DNA from: Paenibacillus sp. FSL K6-3182
Lineage (GTDB): Bacteria; Bacillota; Bacilli; Paenibacillales; Paenibacillaceae
Assembly: GCF_037976325.1 (NCBI RefSeq)
Contig: NZ_CP150265.1
Location: 6,881,001-6,945,000 of the forward strand
Direction of reading: 5' to 3'
DNA length: 64,000 nucleotides
How positions within the stretch are numbered: the first letter of the stretch is position 1; every line of letters starts with the position of its first letter. Both the position numbers and the translations under genes were made by a program. Positions 49,767 to 60,318 of this stretch are shown here, piece after piece. Under the pieces are notes generated by a model. It saw nothing but the letters and a program-made list of their open reading frames with translations. It did no database searches and was not told the origin of the DNA.

Positions 49767-51854
49767 CTACTTCTGTTGCATGAATCCAGAAACAATAACA
49801 TCTAACGGGCGTGTAAGAAGAGAATATAAAATAGCAGCTTCCTCTTGGCGGTTCAGAACTTTCTTAGAAGCGTAATTGAAAACACCTTTCTCTGGCTCTT
49901 GAACCTCTGGTCCAAAAATGCCGAGCTTAACGATCATCTTAACAGCTGGCAACGCCCATTTATCAGTCTCACCGGAGAGCTTAACCGACTCGAACAATTC
50001 TGCTGGATACTGCTGAGAGAAGACGCGCCACATCATAACAGCGGCTTCTTGGCGAGTAATGTTGCGATCCGGTTCAAACAGATTCGTTGTTGTACCTTTG
50101 ACCAGCCCCAGCTCATACGCTTGCTGAACAAAAGCAGCGGCCGAATGGCCTTCCAAATCCGTAAATACGAGTTCTTCCGTACTGCTTCCTTTTAATCCGC
50201 TAATCTCCATAAGATGCTTAACAAATTGTCCCCGAGTAACTGATTGCTCAGCATTAAATTTTTCATCCTCAATATCGGAGTAGTGCCCTAATGTTTTCAG
50301 CGTATAGATTGCCTTCTCATAAGGGTGGTCTTTCGCAATATCAGCAAACAAGGTTGGCGCTTTATGTTTCATCCCATAGCCGAGCGGATTCAGATACGGC
50401 TCCTTAAAGTAAAGCACTTCATCGCCTGACCCTAACGAAAATGCCGTGAATTTACCCGTAAGACTATCTACAAACAGATTTTTATCTACTTGTTTAAGCG
50501 CACGCGGTCCAAGGAAAGCATCTGAAATCATCAATCTTCCTTTGCCGTCTGCTTCTATTGATGTATTTAGTTGTCCAAGACGAAGGTCAGTATAAATGCC
50601 CATGAATTTATTTAATGAATCAGTCGTGCTCGGCGTGAATGCGTCGAACTTGGCAGGTTCAGCATATGCCGGGAAAAACGAATTAATAAACGCCTGATAG
50701 AAGAAATCACGGAGAGGGCCTATTTTGTTGTAAGTAATGAATACTCCCGTCTTTTGATCCGGAATAAGGAACATAAGCGAGCTTGTGCCCACAATGTCTC
50801 CAAACTTGGCAATCACGGAAGAACTGCTTCCCGCCCCAGGAAGCTGAATAGGTGCCTCAAATCCATAAGTAGTGTTCGGCAGCAATGAATGAATCGAAGA
50901 GCGATACGTTTCCATCTGATCAACGGTTGCTTGCTTAAGAATGCTGCCGGATTCTGATGAACCGCCATTCAGGAAAGTAATCATAAACTTGCTTATGTCC
51001 TCAGCAGTAGAGAACATTCCCCCTTGCGGCATTACAGTAGGAGTAACTGCGTATCGTTCATGTTTGCCGTTTGCAGCGTCGTACTCCGAAACTAGATTTT
51101 CTGTAAGTTTTTTATCAAGTAAAAACCGGCTTGAATCCATTTTCAGCGGTTTGAATATATTCTGTTCCATATAATCGTTAAACGGTAAACCGCTGACTTT
51201 TTGTACGATCAATCCAAGCAGCATCGACGCAAAGTTATCGTACATGTAGGCGCTGCCCGGCTCCCGAACAACAGAAGGCATATGCCCCCGAACATAGTCT
51301 TCAATTTCAACTACTTTCCCGAAGTCAGTATGTATATCCTCTGGCTGCGGATCACGTATTTCAAAACCCGTCGTATGCGTAAGTAAATGCTCAATCGTAA
51401 CCGGCTTGCCGAACGGGTTGTCGAACTTCAAATCCTTCACATACTTGGTGAAATCGTCTTGAAGAGAAATCTTCCCCTGCTCTACAAGCTGCATAACCGC
51501 GGCTGCCGTAAAGGTCTTGGACACTGACGCGATGCGAAACACGCTTGAAGCAGGGTCAATCGGCTTTTTTGTTTCCAGGTCTGCAAAGCCATATCCTCGC
51601 TGCGCTACCGTTTTCCCATCCTTCACAATAACGACAGAAGCTCCTACATATTGCGATTTGATTTGTTCCGTTGCAAAAAAATCGTTTAAAAAAGTTGTCG
51701 CATTTTCAGCATTTAACGCTTTTGGAGCAGGCGCAGCACTCGGTTCCACGGGAGCCGCATAGACGGCTGGAGCCAGCAGGCTGACTGATAAAGCAGCAGT
51801 AACAATCGTTTTGGTCCATAAAGAAGGCTTTCTAATACTAAATAGTCGTTTCAA
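49767..51854 (-). CDS. Secreted serine hydrolase (class C beta-lactamase-like) with three SLH cell-wall anchors
   Basis: 695 residues. A signal peptide (about 1-33, ending AVYAA) is followed by a beta-lactamase/PBP4*-type domain: catalytic SVSK (S110, K113) and the second motif YDN in AYMYDNFASMLLGLI; the usual third HxG/KTG motif is not clear (AKFGDIVGTSS region). Three SLH domains follow from about residue 500 (TRGQFVKHLMEI, TRQEAAVMMWRVF, NRQEEAAILYSLL). It should act at the cell surface, attached to secondary wall polymer, on peptidoglycan peptides or D-amino-acid substrates. It has its own transcription unit amid housekeeping genes. Confidence 0.9.
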   Translation of the reverse strand: MKRLFSIRKPSLWTKTIVTAALSVSLLAPAVYAAPVEPSAAPAPKALNAENATTFLNDFFATEQIKSQYVGASVVIVKDGKTVAQRGYGFADLETKKPIDPASSVFRIASVSKTFTAAAVMQLVEQGKISLQDDFTKYVKDLKFDNPFGKPVTIEHLLTHTTGFEIRDPQPEDIHTDFGKVVEIEDYVRGHMPSVVREPGSAYMYDNFASMLLGLIVQKVSGLPFNDYMEQNIFKPLKMDSSRFLLDKKLTENLVSEYDAANGKHERYAVTPTVMPQGGMFSTAEDISKFMITFLNGGSSESGSILKQATVDQMETYRSSIHSLLPNTTYGFEAPIQLPGAGSSSSVIAKFGDIVGTSSLMFLIPDQKTGVFITYNKIGPLRDFFYQAFINSFFPAYAEPAKFDAFTPSTTDSLNKFMGIYTDLRLGQLNTSIEADGKGRLMISDAFLGPRALKQVDKNLFVDSLTGKFTAFSLGSGDEVLYFKEPYLNPLGYGMKHKAPTLFADIAKDHPYEKAIYTLKTLGHYSDIEDEKFNAEQSVTRGQFVKHLMEISGLKGSSTEELVFTDLEGHSAAAFVQQAYELGLVKGTTTNLFEPDRNITRQEAAVMMWRVFSQQYPAELFESVKLSGETDKWALPAVKMIVKLGIFGPEVQEPEKGVFNYASKKVLNRQEEAAILYSLLTRPLDVIVSGFMQQK

Positions 51855-51969
51855 ACCAGCATCTTCTCCATTCGAATTCGTTTTTGACCGCCTATTAAAT
51901 ACGAATTTGGAAGATGATTAGTTTCAAAATTATCCCATAACAGATTGCTAAAAGGGACTGTAAGAACGA

Positions 51970-52015
51970 AAAAAATAGCGCCCAAGCACAAAGATCTGTG
52001 CTTGAAACGCTATTT
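51970..52015 (-). terminator. Rho-independent terminator of pssA
   Basis: Minus-strand AAATAGCG...CGCTATTT with an inner CAAGCACA/TGTGCTTG helix, followed by TTTTTTT. Confidence 0.88.
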
Positions 52016-52038
52016 CACATTCAATATTTCTGCTTTTA

Positions 52039-52785
52039 TCAAGCCGGCTTTTCCGTTTGAACAGGGTCTTCTGCGTTTTCATCACGTTTCTTCCGCTTGC
52101 GGTTTCGCTTGGGCAAACGGCGATCAACGTTTTTTTTTAGGCCGTACAGCGCATATAGAAGCAGCGGTACAAACAAAATTTTGGATAAGTCATTTTTGAA
52201 CAATAGACCTAATACGACAGATACAACAATAACAATAGGGACAACCCATACTGCGCTCTTAGGAATACCGACCTTTTTGAAATTCGGATATTTAATCGTA
52301 CTAACCATAAGAATGGAAAGCACTACTGTGCTTGCAAGCAACACGGATACATAAATGTCATTTTGAAATAAAGCTAATGTCGCTAACACTCCACCAGCCG
52401 CCGGTATCGGAAGACCGATAAAATAACCTGGCGCACTTGATATTACATTGAAACGAGCAAGCCGCAGTGCCCCGCAAATTGGGAACAATGCCGTTACAAT
52501 CCAAGCCAAGGCTGGATTAAGATCTTGAAAAGCAACTACATACATAATAAATGCTGGAGCTACGCCAAACGAAATCACATCGGATAATGAGTCCAGCTCC
52601 TTACCGAATTCACTTTGAACGTTCAGCGCCCGAGCAACGCGTCCGTCAACACCATCAAGCAGCATGGCGATTAACACCATCATAGCCGCAGTATCTGGTT
52701 TTTCATTGAATACAAGAATGATGGCGATTACTCCTAGGAATAAGTTCCCCACCGTGAGAAGGCTCGGTATCGATTTTGTGATCAT
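52039..52785 (-). CDS. pssA: CDP-diacylglycerol-serine O-phosphatidyltransferase
   Basis: 248 residues from ATG 52785, with GAAGAGGTGG upstream; an in-frame extension to 52854 lacks similarity. The CDP-alcohol phosphotransferase motif (DG-x2-AR-x8-G-x3-D-x3-D) begins at LLDGVDGRVARALNV near residue 45. Seven or eight membrane segments and a very basic C-terminal tail (KRNRKRKKRDENAED). It makes phosphatidylserine, the precursor of phosphatidylethanolamine; a decarboxylase gene is not in view. Confidence 0.93.
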   Translation of the reverse strand: MITKSIPSLLTVGNLFLGVIAIILVFNEKPDTAAMMVLIAMLLDGVDGRVARALNVQSEFGKELDSLSDVISFGVAPAFIMYVVAFQDLNPALAWIVTALFPICGALRLARFNVISSAPGYFIGLPIPAAGGVLATLALFQNDIYVSVLLASTVVLSILMVSTIKYPNFKKVGIPKSAVWVVPIVIVVSVVLGLLFKNDLSKILFVPLLLYALYGLKKNVDRRLPKRNRKRKKRDENAEDPVQTEKPA

Positions 52786-52873
52786 CTTTTCCACCTCTTC
52801 TCTACTATGCCCCAAAACCCTTAACGAATGTATCTCCACGTTACAGGACCACATTCAATCCATTGTATGGGAT

Positions 52874-53950
52874 TTAAATTTGCCTGTCAATGAACATCTG
52901 CTCTTGTATCCGCTTTAGACCTTCCTTAATCGCACGTGCCCGCACCTCGCCAATACCTTCAACCTCATCCAATTCTTCAATTGTCGCCATCAGAATATGA
53001 GGCAATCGACCGAAGTTTTCAATCAGATTGTTCATAATAATGAGCGGCAATCTTGGAATTTTATTCAGCAGTCGATAACCACGTGGTGACACGGATTCAT
53101 CGTTCATGTTGCTCGTATGTGGATAACCGATCAAACGGATGATTGGCGGCGCATCCAGCAGCTCATCAGAGCTCAGCTTCTTCAGGCCTGCTCGAATTTC
53201 TCGTATTTTCTCATCCGAATTTTCTTTGGCATAATCCTTAAGTAAGTACCAAGCATCCTCTTCAACTCCGCCAACGAGCTCATCCATTTGCATGCTGATG
53301 AGCCGTCCTTCCGTTCCAAGCTCATTTACATAACGCTTGATCTCCATCTTGATGCGCAGCACCATTTCAACACGTTGAATGACATGCGCTACTTCCTGCA
53401 GAGTAACGAGCTCTTCGAATTCAAGCGCTGAGAGATTCGTAAAGGATTGGCTAAGCACCGCTTTATATTTCTCAAGCGTTTGAATCGCTTGATTGGCCTT
53501 CGTCAAAATAACACCCATGTCCTTCAACGAATAACGCAGATTGCCTTGATACAAAGTAATAATATTACGGCGCTGCGAAATGGATACAACAAGCTTGCCT
53601 GTCTGCTTTGCAACCCGTTCAGCTGTACGGTGCCGAATTCCCGTTTCGATCGACGGAATTGAGCTATTCGGTATAAGCTGCGTATTCGCATACAAAATTC
53701 GGCGCATATCCTCGCTCAAAATAATAGCTCCGTCCATTTTTGCAAGCTCATACAAATAGTTAGGCGAGAAATCGCAATTAATGGAGAAACCTCCGTCTAC
53801 GACTTCCATTACTTCCGGGCTGTAGCCAACAACCAGCAACGCCCCCGTTTTCGCCCGAAGCACATTTTCAAGCCCATCCCGAAAAGGGGTGCCTGGTGCG
53901 ACTAATTGCAATAATTGATTCATAATTTCAAGCTGTGTAGGTTCCTTCAT
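52874..53950 (-). CDS. disA: DNA-integrity scanning diadenylate cyclase DisA
   Basis: 358 residues. It makes c-di-AMP and pauses at branched DNA. The DAC domain has DGA (73-75) and RHRTAE (106-111); a linker helix domain and a C-terminal helix-hairpin-helix ([20 protein letters not shown]) follow. It lies 11 bp after radA, the usual partner gene. Confidence 0.97.
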   Translation of the reverse strand: MKEPTQLEIMNQLLQLVAPGTPFRDGLENVLRAKTGALLVVGYSPEVMEVVDGGFSINCDFSPNYLYELAKMDGAIILSEDMRRILYANTQLIPNSSIPSIETGIRHRTAERVAKQTGKLVVSISQRRNIITLYQGNLRYSLKDMGVILTKANQAIQTLEKYKAVLSQSFTNLSALEFEELVTLQEVAHVIQRVEMVLRIKMEIKRYVNELGTEGRLISMQMDELVGGVEEDAWYLLKDYAKENSDEKIREIRAGLKKLSSDELLDAPPIIRLIGYPHTSNMNDESVSPRGYRLLNKIPRLPLIIMNNLIENFGRLPHILMATIEELDEVEGIGEVRARAIKEGLKRIQEQMFIDRQI

Positions 53951-53961
53951 TATCTGCCCCC

Positions 53962-55329
53962 CTATCCAAGCGCTGCCTTAAGTGCTTCCGACACTGTAGA
54001 TACGCCAATAATTTCTATGCCTGCGGGTGGTTTCCACCCTTTTAAACTTTTTTCTGGCATTATGACACGTTTAAAACCTAGTTTCTCTGCTTCCTTCACC
54101 CTTTGCTCAGCACGCGATACCGCACGCACTTCTCCCGTCAATCCTACCTCACCAAATATAACGTCATACGGCTTCGTTGGCGCATCGCGAAAACTGGAGG
54201 CTATGCTGACCGCCGCTGCTAGATCGACTGCCGGCTCATCAAGCTTAACTCCGCCAGCTACGTTCAAGTAAGCATCCTGTGTTTGTAGAAACATGCCGTT
54301 CCGCTTCTCCAACACTGCGATAATGAGCGCCATTCGGTTATGGTCGATACCCGTTGACATTCTGCGCGGAGATGGAAAATTAGTTGTGGCCACAAGCGCC
54401 TGAAGCTCAACAAGCACTGGCCTTGTGCCTTCCATGCTTGCAACTACGGTTGACCCTGATACACCAAGCGGACGCTCAGATAAAAACAGCTCAGAAGGAT
54501 TCGAAACCTCTCGCAGTCCATCTTCGCCCATCTCGAAAATGCCAATCTCGTTCGTCGAGCCAAAGCGGTTTTTGACTGCCCTTAAAATTCTGTACGTATG
54601 ATGGCGCTCCCCTTCAAAATAAAGAACACAATCCACCATATGCTCTAGAAGCCTTGGCCCCGCAATCGCGCCTTCCTTCGTAACATGGCCGACGAGCACC
54701 GTCGCAATTCCTTTAATTTTGGCCACTCGCATAAAGTGTGCCGTGCATTCTCGTACCTGCGATACACTTCCGGGAGCCGATTGAACATTTGGATCGTAGA
54801 CGGTTTGAATGGAGTCAATAACGAGAAAATCCGGCTGGACTGATTCTATGGCATCGTTAATTTGCTCCATATTGGTTTCGCATAGTACATAAAGCGATTC
54901 CGTCAGCGCACCAAGTCGATCTGCCCTTAGCCTTGTTTGCCGCACGGACTCCTCCCCAGAAATATAGAGCACTTTCAATCCTTTCACCGCGAGCGCATGA
55001 GACGTTTGCAGCAACAGCGTTGATTTTCCGATTCCGGGATCTCCGCCGACAAGAATTAGCGAGCCTGGAACAACACCTCCGCCGAGCACTCGATTAAGCT
55101 CAAGCATTCTTGTTTCTATACGAGGCTCTTGCCCACTTTCTATATGTATGATGGACTGCGGCTTTTCTTTCGCATGAAACGACGACAATCCGACGCCCTT
55201 CGTTTTCACAACGGTTTCTTTCTCTTCCACCATCGAATTCCAAGCGTGGCAACCGGGACATTTCCCCAGCCATTTTGGCGATTCTGTTCCACATTCCGTA
55301 CAAACAAATTTTGATTTAATTTTGGCCAT
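53962..55329 (-). CDS. radA: DNA repair protein RadA
   Basis: 455 residues from ATG 55329, with AAGGAGTAC before it. The zinc finger CTECG...CPGC (C10, C13, C24, C27) is followed by Walker [11 protein letters not shown] near residue 96, the KNRFGS motif near 255 and a Lon-protease-like C-terminal domain ([20 protein letters not shown]). A DnaB-like helicase that promotes branch migration in recombination and competence. Confidence 0.97.
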   Translation of the reverse strand: MAKIKSKFVCTECGTESPKWLGKCPGCHAWNSMVEEKETVVKTKGVGLSSFHAKEKPQSIIHIESGQEPRIETRMLELNRVLGGGVVPGSLILVGGDPGIGKSTLLLQTSHALAVKGLKVLYISGEESVRQTRLRADRLGALTESLYVLCETNMEQINDAIESVQPDFLVIDSIQTVYDPNVQSAPGSVSQVRECTAHFMRVAKIKGIATVLVGHVTKEGAIAGPRLLEHMVDCVLYFEGERHHTYRILRAVKNRFGSTNEIGIFEMGEDGLREVSNPSELFLSERPLGVSGSTVVASMEGTRPVLVELQALVATTNFPSPRRMSTGIDHNRMALIIAVLEKRNGMFLQTQDAYLNVAGGVKLDEPAVDLAAAVSIASSFRDAPTKPYDVIFGEVGLTGEVRAVSRAEQRVKEAEKLGFKRVIMPEKSLKGWKPPAGIEIIGVSTVSEALKAALG

Positions 55330-55524
55330 TCTGTACTCCTTAAACGTTATGAACCAGCGTAAATGAATGATGCCAGCCCTAGCGATTGTGCTTAAAATCA
55401 CACTACATAAAGTTTACCATTTTATCCTCCATGTATAAACCCACATTGTTAATGAAAAAAGGAGATAACCCACTTATTATTCGTTTCCCACAGCTAAGCT
55501 TATCCATTTCACGTCTTTTCATTG

Positions 55525-55632
55525 TTATCCACAGAATTACGAACAAGTTATCAACATTATCCACAACTCATCAACATATCCCCAAAGGCTTTTTCTATAA
55601 ATACAACATAAAAAACGCCCTCGTTATCCACA
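55525..55632. other. Cluster of DnaA-box sequences upstream of radA
   Basis: Perfect TTATCCACA occurs at 55525-55533, 55557-55565 and 55624-55632, and TTATCAACA abuts the second at 55548-55556. The third lies inside the terminator hairpin of the next gene. It is in the 375-bp gap 55330-55704, whose remainder is AT-rich with no gene. Confidence 0.6.
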
Positions 55633-55647
55633 GTGGATAAGAGAGCG
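55611..55647 (-). terminator. Rho-independent terminator of the monooxygenase gene
   Basis: Minus-strand stem CGCTCTCTTATCCAC / GTGGATAACGAGGGCG (one G-U, one bulge, arms 55647-55633 and 55631-55616) followed by TTTTTTAT. Confidence 0.82.
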
Positions 55648-55704
55648 AAAGATTAGTCACAACGCAGCATATTTATTAGAGCACCAAGTTATAAATAAAT
55701 AGAA

Positions 55705-56061
55705 TTAATGCTGCTTAAGCTCAATTCCAGCTTGCCGAGCAACTAACACGCGATGCGTTGTCAATTGTGAGCCGAGCATCACGCTTTCCGTTTGCTGGCC
55801 TGCCTCACCCTGTTGTCCCCCGCCTCTATGAGCATGTGCTTGCCGAAAAGAATCACTGTACACCCAGCCCTCAAAGGAAGCTTTGGTTTCCCAAGTCGTG
55901 CTTACTTTAAGCTCATCATATTCTTCTAAGCCTTCCGTTAACAACACTTCCATGCGCACAAAACCAGGAGATAAATCTATGCCTTTGGAGTTTTGAAATC
56001 TACTCGCCACCGTCTCCCCGTGGCCTTTTTTTACTTTTATCGTATTGGTGACAACAATCAT
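55705..56061 (-). CDS. IsdG/HmoA-type heme-degrading monooxygenase
   Basis: 118 residues. Antibiotic-biosynthesis-monooxygenase fold. It opens MIVVTNTIKVKKGHGETVAS, and the MEVLLTEG...YDELKVSTTWETKASFEGWV pattern with a following His-rich AHAHRGGG matches IsdG-family heme oxygenases, which release iron from heme. The Fur box at its promoter supports an iron-related role. The C-terminal QQGEAGQQTESVML stretch is more hydrophilic than usual. Confidence 0.85.
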   Translation of the reverse strand: MIVVTNTIKVKKGHGETVASRFQNSKGIDLSPGFVRMEVLLTEGLEEYDELKVSTTWETKASFEGWVYSDSFRQAHAHRGGGQQGEAGQQTESVMLGSQLTTHRVLVARQAGIELKQH

Positions 56062-56096
56062 CGTTGTTCCTCCATTCTATGTAACGCTATAGTCTT

Positions 56097-56124
56097 ATTA
56101 TACGATAATGATTATCATTGTCAA
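56097..56124 (-). promoter_or_regulatory. Fur-box-overlapped promoter of the monooxygenase gene
   Basis: Minus-strand TTGACA (56124-56119), 16-bp spacer, TATAAT (56102-56097). The spacer and -35 are covered by GATAATGATTATCATTGTC (56104-56122), 17 of 19 positions matching the classical Fur box, so iron-bound Fur would block the promoter. Confidence 0.85.
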
Positions 56125-56135
56125 TTTATTGTATT

Positions 56136-56181
56136 AATAAAAACTGTCCCGCAAGCAGATATTCTGATTGCGGGACAGTTT
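56136..56181 (-). terminator. Rho-independent terminator of ctsR-mcsA-mcsB-clpC
   Basis: Perfect 14-bp stem AAACTGTCCCGCAA / TTGCGGGACAGTTT (56181-56168 with 56154-56141) and T-rich tail on the minus strand, directly after clpC. Confidence 0.9.
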
Positions 56182-56191
56182 ACTATCATGC

Positions 56192-58651
56192 TTATTTTGT
56201 CGTGGATTCTTCTGGCTCTTGTTCGGAAATCGATTTGGTAACGGTTAGACCGCCATCCTTCTCATCGATTGTGAACGTATCGCCTTTTTGGATTTTACCC
56301 ATCAACAAATCTTCGGACAAACGGTCTTCGATATGTTTTTGGATTGCCCGGCGAAGCGGACGAGCTCCATATTGTGGATCGTAGCCTTCCTTCGCAAGGA
56401 AGCTTTTTGCTGCATCCGTCAAGATGAAGTCAACTTCCTGCTCACGCAGACGCTTGCGTAGCTCATCCGACATGAGTGTAACGATTTGAGCAATATGCTC
56501 CTCGCCAAGCGAATGGAACACGATGCTTTCATCGATACGGTTCAAGAACTCCGGACGGAAGCTTTTCTTAAGCTCGCCAAGCACTTTATCCTTCATTTGC
56601 TGGAAGTCGCGTCCTGCATCCTGTACGGCTGTGAAACCGAGCGAGGAATTACGCTTGATTTGATCCGCTCCAACGTTAGAAGTCATAATAATCAGTGTGT
56701 TGCGGAAATCGACAACGCGGCCTTTGGAATCAGTCAAGCGACCATCCTCCAGCACCTGAAGCAATATGTTAAATACTTCAGGGTGAGCTTTCTCAATTTC
56801 ATCTAACAAAACAACGGAATATGGCTTGCGGCGAACTTTCTCGGTTAGCTGTCCGCCTTCTTCATAACCTACATAACCAGGAGGCGCTCCGACTAGACGG
56901 GATGTCGAATGTTTCTCCATATATTCCGACATGTCGATACGGATAACCGCATTTTCATCTCCGAACATCGCTTCTGCAAGTGCTCTGGCGAGCTCCGTTT
57001 TACCTACACCCGTTGGACCTAAGAAAATGAATGAGCCGATTGGACGCTTCGGATCTTTCAAGCCGGCACGCGCACGACGAATCGCTCTGGATACTGACTT
57101 CACGGCATCATCTTGACCAATGATACGATCATGAAGAATATCTTCCATTTTCAGAAGTCGTTCCGTCTCTTCTTCAGCCAGCTTGCTAACAGGAATACCC
57201 GTCCAGCTAGCTACAACCTGAGCAATATCCTCTGGTGTCACTTCAGAATCAGTACGGCCTTGTTTTTCTTTCCACTGGTTTTTGGTAATATCAAGCTCTT
57301 CGCGAATTTTTTGCTCCGTATCGCGAAGTGCTGCCGCTTTCTCGAATTCTTGGCTTTGAACCGCTGCATCCTTCTCCTTGCGGATATCTTCCAAACGGTT
57401 TTCAAGCTGCTTCAAGTTTGGCGGTACAGTGTAAGAATGCAAGCGTACCTTTGAACCGGCTTCATCGATAAGGTCAATCGCTTTATCTGGCAAGAACCGA
57501 TCCGGAATGTAACGATCCGATAATTTAACTGCTTGCACGATAGCTTCATCCGTAATTTTCACACGGTGATGAGCTTCATAACGATCGCGTAAGCCGTACA
57601 AAATTTGAATCGCTTCTTCTGGAGATGGCTGATCTACCGTTATAGGTTGGAAACGACGCTCAAGCGCTGCATCTTTTTCAATATATTTACGGTATTCATC
57701 AAGGGTAGTTGCACCGATACATTGCAGTTCACCGCGTGCTAGCGCAGGTTTCAAAATATTAGAAGCATCGATTGCTCCCTCTGCTCCGCCTGCACCAATC
57801 AACGTATGAAGCTCATCGATGAATAGAATAATATTGCCCGCTTGGCGGATCTCATCCATAATTTTCTTCAGTCGATCTTCAAACTCACCACGGTACTTTG
57901 TACCTGCAACTACGGAGCCCATATCCAGCGTCATGACACGCTTATCACGCAAAGTTTCGGGAATTTCATTCTCGATAATCTTCTGCGCGAGACCTTCTGC
58001 AATCGCTGTTTTACCAACGCCCGGTTCCCCGATTAGTACTGGATTGTTCTTCGTACGGCGGCTAAGCACTTGAATTACACGCTCAATTTCTTTGCTCCGG
58101 CCGATCACAGGATCCAGATTTCCTTCCTTCGCATAAGCAGTTAAATCTCTTGCAAGTCCATCGAGCGTAGGCGTGCTAACATTCGCTGGCGAACCGTGAT
58201 TGCTTGAGACTGCTTCACTGCTGCCAAGAAGCTGAAGGACTTGTTGACGAGCCTTATTTAGGCTAATGCCAAGATTGTTGAGCACACGTGCCGCAACGCC
58301 TTCTCCTTCACGGATGAGACCAAGCAAAATATGCTCTGTGCCAACGTACGTATGTCCAAGCTTTCTTGCTTCATCCATCGAAAGCTCAATTACTTTTTTC
58401 GCGCGTGGCGTATAGGCAATGTTGTTAGGCTGCTCTTGACCGCGACCGATCAACGCCTCAACTTCATCTTGAATCTTCTCAAGCCCAAGTCCTAGTCCAA
58501 TCAATGCTTTAGCAGCTATTCCTTCCCCTTCGCGAATAAGGCCTAGCAAAATATGCTCCGTACCAATATTGTTATGTCCGAGACGAACCGCTTCTTCTTG
58601 CGCCAATGCAAGCACCTTCTGTGCTCGCTCCGTGAATCTTCCAAACATCAT
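56192..58651 (-). CDS. clpC: ATP-dependent Clp protease ATP-binding subunit ClpC
   Basis: 819 residues. It unfolds substrates for ClpP. Two N-terminal Clp repeats ([20 protein letters not shown]; the second [15 protein letters not shown]), two AAA+ modules with Walker [11 protein letters not shown] near 205 and [10 protein letters not shown] near 545, and the linker UVR-type coiled segment ([20 protein letters not shown]) near 420-445 are present. MecA/McsB adaptors are used in Bacillus. It ends the CtsR regulon operon. Confidence 0.97.
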   Translation of the reverse strand: MMFGRFTERAQKVLALAQEEAVRLGHNNIGTEHILLGLIREGEGIAAKALIGLGLGLEKIQDEVEALIGRGQEQPNNIAYTPRAKKVIELSMDEARKLGHTYVGTEHILLGLIREGEGVAARVLNNLGISLNKARQQVLQLLGSSEAVSSNHGSPANVSTPTLDGLARDLTAYAKEGNLDPVIGRSKEIERVIQVLSRRTKNNPVLIGEPGVGKTAIAEGLAQKIIENEIPETLRDKRVMTLDMGSVVAGTKYRGEFEDRLKKIMDEIRQAGNIILFIDELHTLIGAGGAEGAIDASNILKPALARGELQCIGATTLDEYRKYIEKDAALERRFQPITVDQPSPEEAIQILYGLRDRYEAHHRVKITDEAIVQAVKLSDRYIPDRFLPDKAIDLIDEAGSKVRLHSYTVPPNLKQLENRLEDIRKEKDAAVQSQEFEKAAALRDTEQKIREELDITKNQWKEKQGRTDSEVTPEDIAQVVASWTGIPVSKLAEEETERLLKMEDILHDRIIGQDDAVKSVSRAIRRARAGLKDPKRPIGSFIFLGPTGVGKTELARALAEAMFGDENAVIRIDMSEYMEKHSTSRLVGAPPGYVGYEEGGQLTEKVRRKPYSVVLLDEIEKAHPEVFNILLQVLEDGRLTDSKGRVVDFRNTLIIMTSNVGADQIKRNSSLGFTAVQDAGRDFQQMKDKVLGELKKSFRPEFLNRIDESIVFHSLGEEHIAQIVTLMSDELRKRLREQEVDFILTDAAKSFLAKEGYDPQYGARPLRRAIQKHIEDRLSEDLLMGKIQKGDTFTIDEKDGGLTVTKSISEQEPEESTTK

Positions 58652-58653
58652 AT

Positions 58654-59733
58654 TTACGCACCCCCATGGCCTTTTTCACCACGCAATTGCTTGCGTATGA
58701 GTTCTGCTCTCCTGAAATCTCTCTGCTCTGGACTCATCTTCTCGTCGAAGGTTTGTTGCAAAAATCCAGGCTGAGTCATGACCAAAAGTTCATTCAACAC
58801 TTGTGGCGTTACATCTGATAAAATGCCTAGGTCTGCACCAAGCCGCACATCTGACAACCGCTGCGCAGCTTCCTTGGAATCCATAATTGAAGCATATGCT
58901 AAAATACCATATGAGCGCTTCACGCGATCCTCTGTCCTCAGCCGCGACTCATGCATAAGACGTTTGCGTGCCGCTTTCTCATGCTCGATGATTTGTCTTG
59001 CAACACCGTAAAGATTTTCAATAATTTCATTCTCGGATTGCCCCAGCGTAATTTGGTTAGACACCTGAAATAAATTCCCAAGCGCTTCACTGCCTTCGCC
59101 GTACAAGCCTCTTACCGCCAAGCCTACCTGTGTAACAGCTGACAATATCCGATTGATTTGAGATGTTAAAACGAGTGCTGGCAAATGCATCATGACGGAT
59201 GCCCTTATGCCTGTGCCCACATTCGTTGGACATGTCGTCAAATAACCGCGTTTCTCATCAAATGCATAATCAGCCGACTCTTCAAAAATATCGTCAATTC
59301 CGCTGGCCAATGCCCATGCCTCCTGGATTTGGAAACCTGGATACAGACATTGAATGCGCAAATGATCTTCTTCGTTAATCATTATGCTAACAGATTCATT
59401 ATCGCTTAAAATAACGGCCCCGCATCGCGATTCGTTCGCTAAATTGGGACTGATTAAATGCTTTTCAACAAGCACCCTTTTATCAAGCTCGCTTAAATCT
59501 GACAAAACAATGGTCTCAAATGATCCAATTGACTGCAGCTTGCCGCTCTGGCTAACTTCAGTCAGCTGATCCATGACATCCTTAGATTGCTGATTTGTTG
59601 CAAGTAATGGAAAAGGCTGATGACGTAAATTTCGGGCTACTCGCACTCTGCTGCTAATGACAATTTCAGATTCAGGACCTGCGTCCTTCATCCATTCGCT
59701 GAGCGCATGCTGTGAGAATCGATGCTTAGTCAA
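58654..59733 (-). CDS. mcsB: Protein arginine kinase McsB
   Basis: 359 residues beginning with TTG at 59733 (AAGGAAC upstream). ATP:guanido phosphotransferase fold that phosphorylates arginines to mark proteins for ClpC-Clp[21 protein letters not shown] near residues 20-40 and the [20 protein letters not shown] signature near 170-190 are intact. It lies two bases before clpC and 28 bp after mcsA. Confidence 0.96.
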   Translation of the reverse strand: MTKHRFSQHALSEWMKDAGPESEIVISSRVRVARNLRHQPFPLLATNQQSKDVMDQLTEVSQSGKLQSIGSFETIVLSDLSELDKRVLVEKHLISPNLANESRCGAVILSDNESVSIMINEEDHLRIQCLYPGFQIQEAWALASGIDDIFEESADYAFDEKRGYLTTCPTNVGTGIRASVMMHLPALVLTSQINRILSAVTQVGLAVRGLYGEGSEALGNLFQVSNQITLGQSENEIIENLYGVARQIIEHEKAARKRLMHESRLRTEDRVKRSYGILAYASIMDSKEAAQRLSDVRLGADLGILSDVTPQVLNELLVMTQPGFLQQTFDEKMSPEQRDFRRAELIRKQLRGEKGHGGA

Positions 59734-59761
59734 GAGGTTCCTTCACTCCTTCTATGCTAGC

Positions 59762-60283
59762 CTACAGGTCTGCCATTTTGCGCTCTAATTCACGTATTCG
59801 ATCACGCAGCTCAGCCGCGCTTTCAAATTCCTCTTGATCAATCTTCTCCTGCAGATCCCGCCTCAGCTGTTCAATCTCGCGCTTGCACTGGATTTGCCCG
59901 CCTGAGCGCTTAGGGATTTTACCGCTGTGTACGGTGCTGCTGTGAATACGTTTGAGAAGTGGATCAAGCTTACCTTCGAACGACTGATAACAAGAGCTGC
60001 AGCCGAATCGACCGATTTTGCTAAACTGTGTATAGGTCAGTCCACATTCCTCGCAGCGCAGCGCTGGCTGCTTAATGCCGGTAATCGTCGACCCGCCAAG
60101 CTGTTCGAAATCAAGAAGCCCCGATAGTAAGCTATGAATAGAAAAGCTATTTGGCGCGCCTGGAATGCCTTCGCCTTTCTCACGAGCACAGCTTTCACAA
60201 ATATGAAATTCGGTCTTCTCGCCATTAATGATTTTTGTGAAATGAAGCGTAGCCGGTTTTTTACCGCAATCTTGGCAAAACAA
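59762..60283 (-). CDS. mcsA: McsA, zinc-finger activator of McsB
   Basis: 173 residues. Zinc ligands: MFCQDCG (C3, C6) with CESC (C29, C32), and a second set CEECG...CSSC near 86-107. The C-terminal UVR-like motif (EEFESAAELRDRIRELERKM) contacts ClpC/McsB. It stimulates McsB kinase activity in other Firmicutes. ATG start with a GGAGGGA site. Confidence 0.95.
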   Translation of the reverse strand: MFCQDCGKKPATLHFTKIINGEKTEFHICESCAREKGEGIPGAPNSFSIHSLLSGLLDFEQLGGSTITGIKQPALRCEECGLTYTQFSKIGRFGCSSCYQSFEGKLDPLLKRIHSSTVHSGKIPKRSGGQIQCKREIEQLRRDLQEKIDQEEFESAAELRDRIRELERKMADL

Positions 60284-60318
60284 GCCTGATCCCTCCTCCC
60301 GGTATTAACGGTTTGTCA

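Noticed and set aside
55403..55420. Five-codon mini-ORF with GGAGGATAAA before it, upstream of radA
   Set aside because: Could be a leader peptide, but five codons with no amino-acid bias cannot be supported from one sequence.
55480..55650. Possible replication origin at the DnaA boxes
   Set aside because: No dnaA, dnaN or rpmH nearby and no long AT-rich unwinding region; at most an accessory DnaA-box cluster.
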